NCBI GenBank assembly: GCA_016789785.1
Contig: JAEUQE010000264.1
Coordinates: 1 to 11,130 of the forward strand
Origin: Bryobacterales bacterium
Lineage (GTDB): Bacteria > Acidobacteriota > Terriglobia > Bryobacterales > Bryobacteraceae
DNA length: 11,130 nt
Reading direction: 5' to 3'
The notes below the pieces were generated by a model. That model did no database searches. It worked only from the letters and a program-made list of their open reading frames with translations, and had not been told where the DNA came from. Positions 1 through 8,396 of this stretch are shown here, piece by piece (the stretch's first letter is position 1; the number at the start of each line of letters is the position of its first letter). The position numbers and the translations under genes are program-made.

Positions 1-87
1 ACGATTCGCACGCATGCGAATCATGTGGAGAACCACGCGCGCCAGATCGAAGCGGCACGAAAGGCTTTTGAGCTGACTGCGCAATGA
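1..87 (+). CDS. C-terminal tail of an unidentified upstream gene (partial)
   Basis: Frame 1 is open from the first base and ends at TGA 85-87, giving the last 28 residues of a protein (TIRTHANHVENH near its start, AFELTAQ at its end). The stop overlaps the start of the M28 peptidase gene in an ATGA arrangement, which is typical of translationally coupled genes and is the main reason to believe the frame is coding. The tail is polar and probably helical. It is too short for me to assign a family. The gene's start and domains lie outside the window. Confidence 0.6.
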   Translation, partial: TIRTHANHVENHARQIEAARKAFELTAQ

Positions 88-1649
88 TCAAGACATTTCT
101 GCTGTGCATTGTTTCGGCGGCCTCTCTTCACGGAGAGAGCAAAGCTGCCAAACGATGGTGGTCCCATGTCGAGTTTTTGGCGGACGACAAGCTGCAAGGC
201 CGCGAGACCGGCAGCGAGGGACACAAGACTGCGGCGCGATATGTCGCCGCCGAGTTCGAACGCGCGGGTCTGAAGCCCGTGGGATCGAACGGTTACCTGC
301 AGCCCGTGAAACTCCGCTCGCAGCGCATTGATGAAAGCGCAAGCAGCATTGAGATTCAAGTGAATGGCGAGTGGCAGAAGCTTACGCTCGGTACCGATGC
401 GTACTTCAGCCTTCGCGCTGATCTCGCCGAAGAGTTGGAACTGGCGGCGGTGTTCGCGGGCTATGGCTTCACCGTGCCGGAGCGCGATTTCGATGAGTTT
501 CGTGGTCTGGACGTAAAGGGCAAGCTGGTCGTGTATCTCACCGGAGGGCCGAAAGACTTGCCAGCGGCGTTGATGTCGCACTATCAATCTGCCGACGAGC
601 GCTGGAAGCGAATGAAGGCGCTGGGTGCGGTGGGGATCGCGACCATCAGCAATCCGCGGACTTCCGAACTGCCGTGGGCCCGTGCAAGCGCCGCGCGGCT
701 GATGCCGTCGATGCGGCTTTCCGACTTGCCGGTGGACCGTCCACGGATGAACTTCGCCATTCATCCTGAGCGCACGGCGGACCGTTTCTTCGCGGGCACG
801 GGGCACACCATGCAGGAGTTGCTCGAATTGGTGGCGGCGGGCAAGCCTCTGCCGAAGTTCGACCTGAAGGTGCGCGTGCGCACCAGGACGAAGCTGGTCA
901 ATACGGAACTTGAGTCGGACAATGTGGCCGGCATTCTACAGGGACGTCATCCCGAAAGGAAGAACGAATATCTGGTGATCTCCGCGCACCTGGATCATGT
1001 CGGCACAGCGCGTGCGGTAGGTGCGGCGGACACGGTGTTCAACGGTGCAATGGACAACGCTTCGGGAATCGCTTCACTCATCGAGATCGCACGCGTGTTG
1101 CGCAAGAAGCCTACTGAGCGATCCGTGCTGTTCGTCGCGGTGACAGGTGAGGAGAAGGGTCTGCTCGGGTCGCAACACATGGTGCACGCGCCGCCGGTGC
1201 CGAAAGGCGCCATCATTGGCGATCTCAACTTCGATATGTTCCTGCCACTGTTTCCGTTGAAGCGGCTGATTGTGTATGGCATGGATGAGTCGACCATGGG
1301 CGACACCGCGCGGCAGGCGATTGAGAAGCACGGTCTGGTGGCCATGCGCGATCCTCAACCATCGCGCAATTCATTCATCCGCAGCGATCAGTACAGCTTC
1401 ATCCGGCGCGGCATTCCTGCGCTTGCGTTCAAGTTCGGCTATGTGCCGGGCAGTGCCGAGGAGAAGACATTTCAAGGTTGGCTGAAGGAGCGCTACCATG
1501 CGCTGAGTGATGATCTGAGTCAACCTGTGGATCGCGAGGCCGCGGCCCAATTCAACCGTGTGATGGCTGAAATTGCGATTGCGATCGGCAATGAGCCCCA
1601 GCGTCCCGAGTGGACGGCGGAGAGCATCTTCCGGCGCTATACGGAATAG
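84..1649 (+). CDS. Exported M28-family zinc metallopeptidase with PA-like insert
   Basis: Predicted periplasmic or secreted aminopeptidase-type enzyme of 521 residues that would remove N-terminal residues from peptides using two zinc ions. The N-terminus (MIKTFLLCIVSAASLHG) is a short signal peptide. Residues about 110-240 (VFAGYGF, then GKLVVYLTGGP, then GAVGIATISNP) resemble the PA domain often inserted in this family. The M28 metal site is complete: H302 in AHLDHVG, bridging D324 in AMDNASG, general base E356 and ligand E357 in TGEEKG, D384 in LNFDMF, and H472 in RYHALSDD. The start ATG at 84 overlaps the stop of the preceding frame (ATGA), so the gene is probably translated by coupling; no good Shine-Dalgarno is visible. 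Length and motif order fit the family. The exact substrate cannot be told from sequence. A 100-bp gap separates it from the next gene, so a shared transcript is possible but not shown. Confidence 0.92.
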   Translation: MIKTFLLCIVSAASLHGESKAAKRWWSHVEFLADDKLQGRETGSEGHKTAARYVAAEFERAGLKPVGSNGYLQPVKLRSQRIDESASSIEIQVNGEWQKLTLGTDAYFSLRADLAEELELAAVFAGYGFTVPERDFDEFRGLDVKGKLVVYLTGGPKDLPAALMSHYQSADERWKRMKALGAVGIATISNPRTSELPWARASAARLMPSMRLSDLPVDRPRMNFAIHPERTADRFFAGTGHTMQELLELVAAGKPLPKFDLKVRVRTRTKLVNTELESDNVAGILQGRHPERKNEYLVISAHLDHVGTARAVGAADTVFNGAMDNASGIASLIEIARVLRKKPTERSVLFVAVTGEEKGLLGSQHMVHAPPVPKGAIIGDLNFDMFLPLFPLKRLIVYGMDESTMGDTARQAIEKHGLVAMRDPQPSRNSFIRSDQYSFIRRGIPALAFKFGYVPGSAEEKTFQGWLKERYHALSDDLSQPVDREAAAQFNRVMAEIAIAIGNEPQRPEWTAESIFRRYTE

Positions 1650-1749
1650 ATGGAAGCGGTACGATGCGTAGAGGCACAATGCGTGGAATTGTAACCCTGG
1701 CGATTCGCCGGTCGCCCTATCTTGCGTACGTTCATTCCGGATCTCAAAC

Positions 1750-2988
1750 ATGCTGATACGAGTGGTAGCGATGGTTGCGCTGTTTGGCGCCTGCGGTTCG
1801 TTAAGGGCGCAGGAGGAAGGTCTGCATTGGATCGACAATTACAAGGAGGCGTTGCGCATTTCGAAGGAGACCGGTAAGCCGATCTTCCTCGAATACCGCT
1901 GCGAGCCTTGAACGGCCGGACGCATGTTTGACGCACAGGTTGTGCTGTCACCGCGTTCGTCGCCGAGAGGCCAACTGCTTTCGCAGTATGTGACCGTGAG
2001 GATCGTCCGTCTGGATGATGTGGATCTTGGTCTGTTCGATTATGACCGCTACAACACGCTCTACTTCTTCGTGATGAACGCCGATGAGCAGATCTACATG
2101 CGCTATGGCGGGCGTGATGGGCAGTCGCCGGATACGTATCTGAATCTGTCGAGTCTGGAAGCGGCGTTGAAAAAAGGCCTCGAGTTGCATGAGCAATACA
2201 AGGCGGGCAAACTCGCGAAAACGGAACGTCCAAAGCCGATGTCGGCGCGTGATTATCCCTTGCTGGTGGAGCGCACCTTCGCGCGAGGGCAATGCGTGGA
2301 GTGCCATCTTGTCGGCGACTTTCAGAATCAACATCGAGAGAAAGACGGAACGCTCGACAAGCTGATGCACATGTTCCGGTCGCCCGATTTGAAAACCATC
2401 GGTGTGTTTCTGGAGGTGCCGAAGGGGCTGTTCGTGAAAGAAGCGAAGGACGCCGCGGCGCAGGCAGGCATGCAGGCCGGTGACGAGATCACGCATTGGA
2501 ATGGCGTGCGCGTTCACACGTTCGCTGATCTGCAGTACAACTACGACAAACTTCCCCGCGCCGCGAAAACTGTCGCCGCCACGGTGGACCGCGCGGGCAA
2601 GAGCGTGGATCTCACCATCGCGCTTTCAGGGCGTTGGTGGCTTACCGAGATCCGCTACCGCCAGTTGACCGTGGATCCGCGCGTGTACTTCGATTCCAAG
2701 CCCTTGAGCGAGGCGGATAAGAAGGCGCGTGGATTGAAGCCCGACGGTTTCGCCAGTGAAGTGACACACGTGGACACGCTGGCCGAGATGATGAAGAGCC
2801 ATCAATTGAAGCTCGGCGATGTGGTGTATGCCGTGGATAGCGTGGAGACGGATCCGGATGCGCATACGGCCGATCTCTACATCCGATTGCGTAAGTCGGC
2901 GGGAGAGAGTGTCACACTGAAGGTGTTGCGCGGTACGAAGAAGTTGGAGATGCCGCTGAAGACGTTTCGCATGAGTTTCCGCAAATGA
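1750..2988 (+). CDS. Selenoprotein: exported thioredoxin-like (CxxU) / CxxCH / PDZ protein, read through in-frame TGA
   Basis: Read as one gene with TGA 1909-1911 decoded as selenocysteine, this gives 412 residues. Residues 1-20 form a signal peptide (MLIRVVAMVALFGACGSLRA, cleavage likely before Q21). Residues about 25-150 are thioredoxin-like: KEALRISKETGKPIFLEYR leads straight into C51-E-P-U54, matching the CxPC redox centre, and the frame continues in register with TAGRMFD. C182-V-E-C-H186 is a haem c type motif. Residues about 218-300 and 331-412 resemble two PDZ domains (GMQAGDEITHWNG; LKLGDVVYAVDS). Homology therefore continues across the TGA, and a SECIS-like hairpin follows it. Without readthrough, only a 53-residue fragment and an ORF starting at ATG 1924 remain, which lacks both the signal peptide and C51. 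The gene overlaps the next gene by ATGA. I recall, without being able to check, an NCBI family name of the type Trx7/PDZ domain-containing (seleno)protein. Alternatives are a TGC-to-TGA mutation, a sequencing error, or Cys insertion by an opal-decoding tRNA. The physiological substrate is unknown. Confidence 0.85.
1909..1911 (+). other. Recoded UGA codon (predicted selenocysteine, residue 54)
   Basis: This TGA is codon 54 of the frame opened at ATG 1750 and is the only stop before 2986-2988. It replaces the resolving cysteine of a thioredoxin motif (C51-E-P-UGA). The flanking codons TGC GAG CCT on the left and ACG GCC GGA CGC ATG on the right encode a continuous thioredoxin-like segment, so this is a recoding site rather than the end of a gene. 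Confidence 0.8.
1929..1950 (+). promoter_or_regulatory. Predicted bacterial SECIS element
   Basis: A hairpin in the coding sequence begins 17 nt after the TGA. TGAC (1929-1932) pairs with GTCA (1947-1950). GCACA (1933-1937) pairs perfectly with TGTGC (1941-1945). One unpaired T sits at 1946 between the two helices, and the apical loop is GGT (1938-1940), 26 nt after the TGA. A short upper stem, a loop opening with G/GU and a bulged U are the features by which SelB recognises the E. coli fdhF element; here the bulge is on the 3' arm rather than the 5' arm. The pairing was found by eye and no energy was computed. Confidence 0.75.
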
Positions 2989-3509
2989 AGAGAACGCTTT
3001 GGATCAGCCTGATGGCCGGCGCAATCAGCGCAACGGCGGGACAATGGAGCAAACCCGTGGAGGTGCGCCAGGATACGGCTCTCTGCGTCACCTATCGGGC
3101 AAAGCTTGCCGGCGAGTACCTCCTTGTCGAAGCGAAGCATGAGCCCGGCTGGCACACCAACTCGATGGATAACGACAAGCGCGCGGCCGAGAAACTCGGC
3201 GGCAAGAAGGCGCTCGGCGTGGACAAACCGACGCAGATCAGCGGTGAAGGCATTGAGGTCACCGGGCCATGGCTTCAGTCAGCGCCAAAGGATTTCTCCA
3301 AACCGGATCTGCTTTGGTACACCTGGGGCTTCGACACACAGGCGCAATTCGTTGCGAAGGTGAAGGCTCCGAAAGCTGGTCAGGTGACCGTGCGCGGACA
3401 GGCTTGTTCGGAAGCAAGCTGCAGGAACATTGAAGTGACTTTGGACGTGCCGGCGGGATCGGCGAAAGAGCCCGCACCCGACCTGAAGCCGCTGATTGCA
3501 GTCCGCTGA
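2985..3509 (+). CDS. Exported DsbD N-terminal (alpha) domain-like protein
   Basis: Small exported protein of 174 residues. Residues 1-19 form a signal peptide (MKRTLWISLMAGAISATAG). The rest resembles the immunoglobulin-like alpha domain of the thiol:disulfide interchange protein DsbD: PGWHTNS near residues 54-60, a GIEVTGPWLQSAP stretch at about 89-101, then GQACSEASCRN at 138-148. C141 and C146 match the position of the redox cysteine pair that passes electrons to periplasmic partners in DsbD. No membrane domain or thioredoxin domain follows, so it is a stand-alone alpha domain. An extra cysteine lies at C34. Its ATG overlaps the stop of the selenoprotein gene (ATGA), so the two are almost certainly co-translated; this suggests the pair exchange electrons or that this protein services the C51/U54 centre. 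That functional link is inference. Confidence 0.75.
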   Translation: MKRTLWISLMAGAISATAGQWSKPVEVRQDTALCVTYRAKLAGEYLLVEAKHEPGWHTNSMDNDKRAAEKLGGKKALGVDKPTQISGEGIEVTGPWLQSAPKDFSKPDLLWYTWGFDTQAQFVAKVKAPKAGQVTVRGQACSEASCRNIEVTLDVPAGSAKEPAPDLKPLIAVR

Positions 3510-3577
3510 TCCGCGCATTCGGACGCGTCGCGCAGTAACCCTCCAAGGTGCGTCAACGCCCTTCCATTTGGTGATAA

Positions 3578-3594
3578 ACTCGGGGTTTCCGAGT
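3578..3594 (+). other. Small perfect hairpin in the intergenic region
   Basis: ACTCGG (3578-3583) and CCGAGT (3589-3594) are perfect inverted repeats around a 5-nt loop. They lie between the DsbD-alpha-like gene and the large cytochrome gene. No T-run follows, so a standard intrinsic terminator is not supported; it may end or protect the upstream transcript or be chance. The remainder of 3510-3664 shows no coding potential, no clear -35/-10 pair and no repeat that I can support. Confidence 0.3.
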
Positions 3595-3664
3595 ATCGTT
3601 CGCAGCCGGTCATCAAACTCTGGGTAGGCCGGTTTCTGGGTTTGCCATCGCATCAATAAAGAAC

Positions 3665-6600
3665 ATGCAACTTCCACGTGAGCGAAGTTCTCGCGCCGCG
3701 TTCGCCGCGGCTCCCGGCGTAATCGCGGCGCTCCTGTTGACGTCCGGCACGAGCGTCACCGGGCTTGCTGCCCCAGCGAGCACCGCGCCCACGGCGGCTT
3801 TCAAGCAATACTGCACGCAGTGCCATGGCAAGAGCGCTGCGGGCGGCATCAATCTGGAGCATCTCACCACTCCCGCCGCGATGACGGCGAATGGCGTTGG
3901 CCAGAACTTTCAGCACTGGGAAAAAGTGATCGATGTTCTGGAGGCGAAGCGCATGCCGCCGAAGGGTCTGCCTCAGCCCGGCGATGCGGAGCGAGGGTCG
4001 GCAGCCACGTGGATTCGAATGAAGCTTCGCGAGTACGCGCGGCAGAATGCGGGCGATCCGGGACGCGTCACGGTGCGTCAGTTGACAAGCGCCGAGTATG
4101 GCTACACGGTGCGCGACCTCACCGGACTGGATCTGAAGCTTGGCAACGATGCGTCGGCGGACACGGTGGGTGGAGAAGGCTTCACCAACTATGGCGACAC
4201 GCAGTTCATGCAGGACGCAACGGTGGAGCGCTATCTCCGTTCGGCCAAGAGAATCGCGGACCATGCCGTCATTGGCGCGGGGCCCCTCGAGTTCTTCATC
4301 GACCCTGGCAAGAGCGGATTGGAACTCTCCGCGGTGGATCGCATTCAGGCCATCTATCGCAAGTACGGGTTCCGCGCGGCGTCCGGCGAAGGCGGCAAGC
4401 CCTATGGGCTCGACCGCTACAGCAAGGCGTTGTATGCGGCGTGGCGCTATCAGCATCGCAAGGCGTTGGGCGAGCCGGATCTTACTCTTGCTGCGCTGGC
4501 CCGGCGCGAAGGGCTCACCGAGCGTTTCCTCGATCATATCTGGCAGGTGTTGAATCAGCCTTCGGCTGCGTATCCCACATCGGACGTCGTCGCGAAGTGG
4601 CGCGCGCTGCCGGCTCCCGGTACTGACGGCGCGCCGGCGAAAGCCATGGAAGGCGCCAGGGGGATTCAGAAGTTTCTCATCGAGTGGCCACGCTGGTTGT
4701 TCGGCGCAGGTGCGGCGGCCGAGGGTGGACAGGGCGATGAGCGCGCGCTGGTGTTGACGGAAGCGTCGATTGAGGCGCAATCCTCTGGCTCGCTGCGGTT
4801 CTTCGTTCGTGGCCGGGGGAAGCAGGCGGCGCGATTCTACCTCTCGACTGCTTCCGTGAATCCACATTCCAAGGACAAGCCCGTCGTGGTTTGGAAAAAC
4901 GCAGGCGTGCGATTCGGCGCCGCCAACCGGCGGTTTGGCGACCGTGTCGCGCTGCACGCGGCCGCGGATGAAGAAACACGCAAGCGGCTGAACTTCGGCA
5001 AGCTGCCGGACGGATCTTCGCTGGCTGCAACAGACTTCGCGACGCTCGGCGACGGTGTGATTCATGTGGATGTCGCGGTGCCCGAAGGAACAGGCGCGGT
5101 GGAACTGCAAGTTCAGTTGCAGATGCTCGATGGCGGCGCCGGTGATGCCGTGCAGCGCTGCACGTTGTCCGATGAGCCGGAGCTTTCCAAGGGCCGGCCA
5201 GTATCGGTGTTGCTTGCGAAAACAAACAGCCCGGGGTTCCGCCAATGGAAGGCCGGTGTGCTCGCATTTGCCGCGGCGCTTCCGCAGATCTCGCATGGCG
5301 AGCCAACGCCATCGGACAAGGACCCCATCCCGGCTCCCTTCAACAACACCTACAATCAGCCGGAGCGCGATCACTATCACACGAAGCTCAAGTACTACCG
5401 CGAGGATCGTTTCCTTGTCGAGAAGATGCTGGATGATGAGACACGGCGCAAGCTGGATCACGCGTGGATCGACCTGCTGACGTCATTTGAGTATCACGAC
5501 GCATTCCTCGATTTCGTCGCGCAGAAGTTCAAGCTCAACGTGAAGGACAAAGGCATCGCCGATTTGCAGAGTGCGGAGATGGAAGCGATGCCGGAAGAAC
5601 CGCGCAAGTACGTGAGGGCTCTGCGTGCCGAGTACGATGCGATGGTCGCGGCACGTCAGGGCGCGCAGCCGGGCCATGTGGAAGATGCGATTCGTCTCGC
5701 GGCACGCGCATGGCGTCGGCCCCTGACGCCCGCTGAGAAGGACCGGTTGCGGGCGTTTTATGTGAAGTCGCGCGAAGGCCAGAAGCTGGATCACGACAAG
5801 GCAATGCGAGCACTGCTTTCGCGTGTGCTGGTGGCGCCCGCGTTTCTCTACCGGTTGGAGCAGCCTTCCGAACCAACAGGTGTGAAGCCGTTGAGCGGTA
5901 CGGAACTCGCAAGCCGGCTGAGCTACTTTCTATGGTCTTCCATGCCGGATGAAGAACTGATGCGCGCTGCCGCGGCGGGTGAATTGAATCAAACAGCGCA
6001 ACTCGCCAAACAAGTGAAGCGCATGCTTTCCGGTGAGAAGGCGCGGCGCATGTCGACGGAGTTCTTCGGGCAGTGGTTGGGCTTCTATCGCTTCGACGAG
6101 TATCGCGGCGTAGATACGGGGAGGTTTCCGGAGTTCACGGATGACCTGAAGTCGGCGATGTATGACGAAGCCGTCTCGTTCTTCGAGCATGTGTTGCGCA
6201 AAGACAAACCCGTGCGCGACATTCTCTTTGCCGACTATACATTCCTCAACAATAAGCTCGCTAAGCACTACGGGATTCCAAAAGAGATCAAGTCCGCGGG
6301 CGCCCCGGAATTGGTGGAAGGCATGAATCAGTTCCATCGCGGAGGACTCTTGCGACTGGGTGCGGTGATGACGGTGACCTCGGCGCCACTTCGCACCAGC
6401 CCGGTAAAGCGCGGCGATTGGATTCTGCGCCGCATTCTGGGTACGCCGACGCCGCCTCCTCCCGCCGACGCCGGATCGATTCCCGCCGATGACAAACAAT
6501 TCGGCGAGATGACCGTGCGCGAGCGGTTGGCGGTGCATCAGCGCAACGTGCGTTGTGCAGGGTGCCATTCGCGGATCGATCCGTTGGGCTTCCCCCTGGA

Positions 6601-7015
6601 GCGTTACGATCCCGTAGGACGCTGGCGCGAAACCTATCCCGATGGCAAGCCGATTCACGATTCAAGCGAGCTCGCCGCCGGCACGAAGATCGATGGCGTG
6701 GATGGGCTGATTGCCTACATGAAGGCGCAGGAACAACAAGTCCTTCGCAACTTCGCGCAGAAGCTGATTGGCTATGCGTTGGGCCGCACCATCCTGGCGT
6801 CGGATCAGCCGCTGGTGGATGAATTGTTGAAAGCGGGCGGTGATGCGAACATGTCGCGATGGCTGACGGAGATCGCCGCAAGCAAGCAGTTCCGCAACCG
6901 TCGCGAGGTGGAAGAATCCTCCGCGCCAACCAGTCAGAGTGCTTCGCGAATCGAATCCAAACCTCGATCGCGCACCATGGAAACCGCAACGTTGAACAAG
7001 CAAGGTGGACGATAG
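3665..7015 (+). CDS. DUF1587/1595/1592/1588/1585 protein with two haem c motifs
   Basis: Very large exported protein of 1116 residues built from the domain set first described in Planctomycetes. A signal peptide ends near GLAAPAS (about 36). C50-T-Q-C-H54 with HWEKVIDVLEAKRMPP after it is a cytochrome c-like domain. DUF1587 follows at about 135-200 (TSAEYGYTVRDLTG). Residues about 358-490 look beta-rich, and NNTYNQPERDHYH lies at about 560. DUF1595 is at about 673-735 (AARAWRRPLTPAEK), DUF1592 at about 741-870 (LSGTELASRLSYFLW), DUF1588 at about 889-1000 with a second haem motif C964-A-G-C-H968 and IDPLGFPLE, and DUF1585 at about 1025-1080 (QKLIGYALGR). A proline-rich linker (TPTPPPP) lies near 928. 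The start has only a weak AAAGAA ribosome site. The stop directly abuts the DUF1552 gene. The reaction is unknown; a periplasmic multihaem redox role is inferred from the motifs. The insert between DUF1587 and DUF1595 makes this copy long. Confidence 0.9.
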   Translation: MQLPRERSSRAAFAAAPGVIAALLLTSGTSVTGLAAPASTAPTAAFKQYCTQCHGKSAAGGINLEHLTTPAAMTANGVGQNFQHWEKVIDVLEAKRMPPKGLPQPGDAERGSAATWIRMKLREYARQNAGDPGRVTVRQLTSAEYGYTVRDLTGLDLKLGNDASADTVGGEGFTNYGDTQFMQDATVERYLRSAKRIADHAVIGAGPLEFFIDPGKSGLELSAVDRIQAIYRKYGFRAASGEGGKPYGLDRYSKALYAAWRYQHRKALGEPDLTLAALARREGLTERFLDHIWQVLNQPSAAYPTSDVVAKWRALPAPGTDGAPAKAMEGARGIQKFLIEWPRWLFGAGAAAEGGQGDERALVLTEASIEAQSSGSLRFFVRGRGKQAARFYLSTASVNPHSKDKPVVVWKNAGVRFGAANRRFGDRVALHAAADEETRKRLNFGKLPDGSSLAATDFATLGDGVIHVDVAVPEGTGAVELQVQLQMLDGGAGDAVQRCTLSDEPELSKGRPVSVLLAKTNSPGFRQWKAGVLAFAAALPQISHGEPTPSDKDPIPAPFNNTYNQPERDHYHTKLKYYREDRFLVEKMLDDETRRKLDHAWIDLLTSFEYHDAFLDFVAQKFKLNVKDKGIADLQSAEMEAMPEEPRKYVRALRAEYDAMVAARQGAQPGHVEDAIRLAARAWRRPLTPAEKDRLRAFYVKSREGQKLDHDKAMRALLSRVLVAPAFLYRLEQPSEPTGVKPLSGTELASRLSYFLWSSMPDEELMRAAAAGELNQTAQLAKQVKRMLSGEKARRMSTEFFGQWLGFYRFDEYRGVDTGRFPEFTDDLKSAMYDEAVSFFEHVLRKDKPVRDILFADYTFLNNKLAKHYGIPKEIKSAGAPELVEGMNQFHRGGLLRLGAVMTVTSAPLRTSPVKRGDWILRRILGTPTPPPPADAGSIPADDKQFGEMTVRERLAVHQRNVRCAGCHSRIDPLGFPLERYDPVGRWRETYPDGKPIHDSSELAAGTKIDGVDGLIAYMKAQEQQVLRNFAQKLIGYALGRTILASDQPLVDELLKAGGDANMSRWLTEIAASKQFRNRREVEESSAPTSQSASRIESKPRSRTMETATLNKQGGR

Positions 7016-8392
7016 ATGAATCCGATGACGCCTCGAAAGCAAGTATCTCCACAGAAGCGTTCCCGCAGAAATTTCCTGCGAGGCACGGGTGTTGCGCTCG
7101 CACTGCCCTGGATGGAATCGCTGCCGGTCTTCGGCGCCGAAGAAAAGAAGCCTGCCGCGAAAGCTGCGTTGAACAGGCCGCCAGTGCGGTATGGCCTGGT
7201 CTATTTTTCGAACGGCGTGGAGCCGGCGCATTGGTGGGCGAAGGGGCAAGGCGCGTCCATGGATCTCGGCCCGGGACCGTCGCCGCTGGCGCGTCATCGG
7301 GAAGACATCATCTTCCTTCGCGGGCTCTACAACCAACAGGCACTGGCATCTTCAAGCCCGCATTTGGGGCGTATGGCGAACATGCTCTCAGGCGCCACGG
7401 TGAGCCTGGATCCCGCGGTGATCAAGGTAGGTACCACGTTCGATCAAGTGCTTGCGCGCGAGATCGGGGGACAGACCGCCGTACCGTCCCTGGTGCTCGG
7501 CATTGAGCCGAACGAGTTGCGCCTGGAAGACGGACTGTCCATGATCTACGGCTCGTGTATTTCCTGGGCGGCGCCGAACAAGCCGGCGACCAAGGAGATC
7601 TACCCCGCGCGCGCGTTCGATTTGCTAGTGGGCGATGGATCCGGCCGGCAATTGGACCGGAGCATTCTCGACGAAGTGTTGCGCGAATCGCATGATCTGC
7701 GTCCGAAGATCAGCCGCAATGACCGCCGCAAGCTCGATGAATACATGGAGTCGATTCGCGACATTGAGAAGCGCATTGAACGCGCGTCGAAAGAAGAACG
7801 GCTGGAGGGTTGGCGCCCCACTTTGCAGAAGCCGAATATGGCGCGGCCGGGAGAGAATCTTCCGCAAAACGTTCCTGACCACATGAAGCTGATGCTCGAT
7901 CTGGTGGTGCTGGCGTTCCAGATGGACAAGACACGCATCGCGACGCTGATGCTCAACAACGACCTGTCGCAAATGAACTTCAAGTTCGTTCCAGGTGTGA
8001 AAGGGAGTCTGCATCTCGACCTTACGCACAACGGCAAGGCGGCGGAGGCTGAGGCGATGTACCTCAAGACCAACCAGTATCACGTCGACCAATTCGCTTA
8101 TCTTCTCGATCGCATGAAGCAGATCGAGGAAGGCGGGCAGACGATGTTGGATAGCTGCATGTTGATGCTGGCATCGAATCTGTTCGATGGTGATGCGCAT
8201 TCCGCCGAACAGATGCCGTTCGTGCTCGCAGGGCGCGCCAACGGTACCTTGAAGACGGGCCGCGTGCTCGACTACATGGACAAAGGCGATGACAACCGGC
8301 GTGCATGCAGTCTGTATCTGTCGCTGATGGACCGTATGGGTGTGAAGCTCGAACGGTTCGGAGACACGGACAAGCGGCTGGCCGAGTTGTAG
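7016..8392 (+). CDS. DUF1552 (HXXSHH family) Tat-exported protein
   Basis: Protein of 458 residues. SRRNFLR at 16-22 followed by a hydrophobic run ([10 protein letters not shown]) is a twin-arginine signal, so it is probably exported folded. Family features include [13 protein letters not shown], the stretch around H116 ([13 protein letters not shown]), [14 protein letters not shown] at about 352-365, and [14 protein letters not shown] around H395. The signature from which the family takes its name is degenerate here: HLDLTHN at 333-339 where relatives, as I recall them, have HHxLSHH. The ATG immediately follows the TAG of the DUF1592 gene and has a good ribosome site, AAGGTGG at 7002-7008, 7 nt from the start, so the two genes form one translation unit. 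DUF1592/DUF1552 pairs recur in Planctomycetota and Acidobacteriota. No enzymatic activity is established to my knowledge, and I do not assign one. Confidence 0.88.
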   Translation: MNPMTPRKQVSPQKRSRRNFLRGTGVALALPWMESLPVFGAEEKKPAAKAALNRPPVRYGLVYFSNGVEPAHWWAKGQGASMDLGPGPSPLARHREDIIFLRGLYNQQALASSSPHLGRMANMLSGATVSLDPAVIKVGTTFDQVLAREIGGQTAVPSLVLGIEPNELRLEDGLSMIYGSCISWAAPNKPATKEIYPARAFDLLVGDGSGRQLDRSILDEVLRESHDLRPKISRNDRRKLDEYMESIRDIEKRIERASKEERLEGWRPTLQKPNMARPGENLPQNVPDHMKLMLDLVVLAFQMDKTRIATLMLNNDLSQMNFKFVPGVKGSLHLDLTHNGKAAEAEAMYLKTNQYHVDQFAYLLDRMKQIEEGGQTMLDSCMLMLASNLFDGDAHSAEQMPFVLAGRANGTLKTGRVLDYMDKGDDNRRACSLYLSLMDRMGVKLERFGDTDKRLAEL

Positions 8393-8396
8393 CCGT

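Noticed and set aside
1697..1711. Hairpin CTGGCG-ATT-CGCCGG between the M28 and selenoprotein genes as a terminator
   Set aside because: It is a 6-bp stem with one G-U pair and no T-run after it; short GC-rich hairpins are common by chance at this base composition.
1750..1911. A pseudogene caused by a nonsense mutation
   Set aside because: There is only one interruption, no frameshift and no decay elsewhere. The TGA sits at the redox cysteine, where selenocysteine is most often found, and a SECIS-like hairpin follows. A sequencing error (TGC read as TGA) cannot be fully excluded.
1924..2988. A separate 354-residue PDZ protein starting at ATG 1924
   Set aside because: This start lies in the middle of a thioredoxin fold, just after the CxxU motif and with no ribosome site. 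The frame is continuous with the signal peptide and C51 encoded from 1750, apart from one TGA.
3653..5461. Long minus-strand ORF of 602 codons opposite the DUF1592 gene
   Set aside because: It is the antisense shadow of a GC-rich coding region: it shows no recognisable domain, has arginine/alanine/leucine-rich low-information content, and is fully overlapped by a well-supported gene with family motifs.
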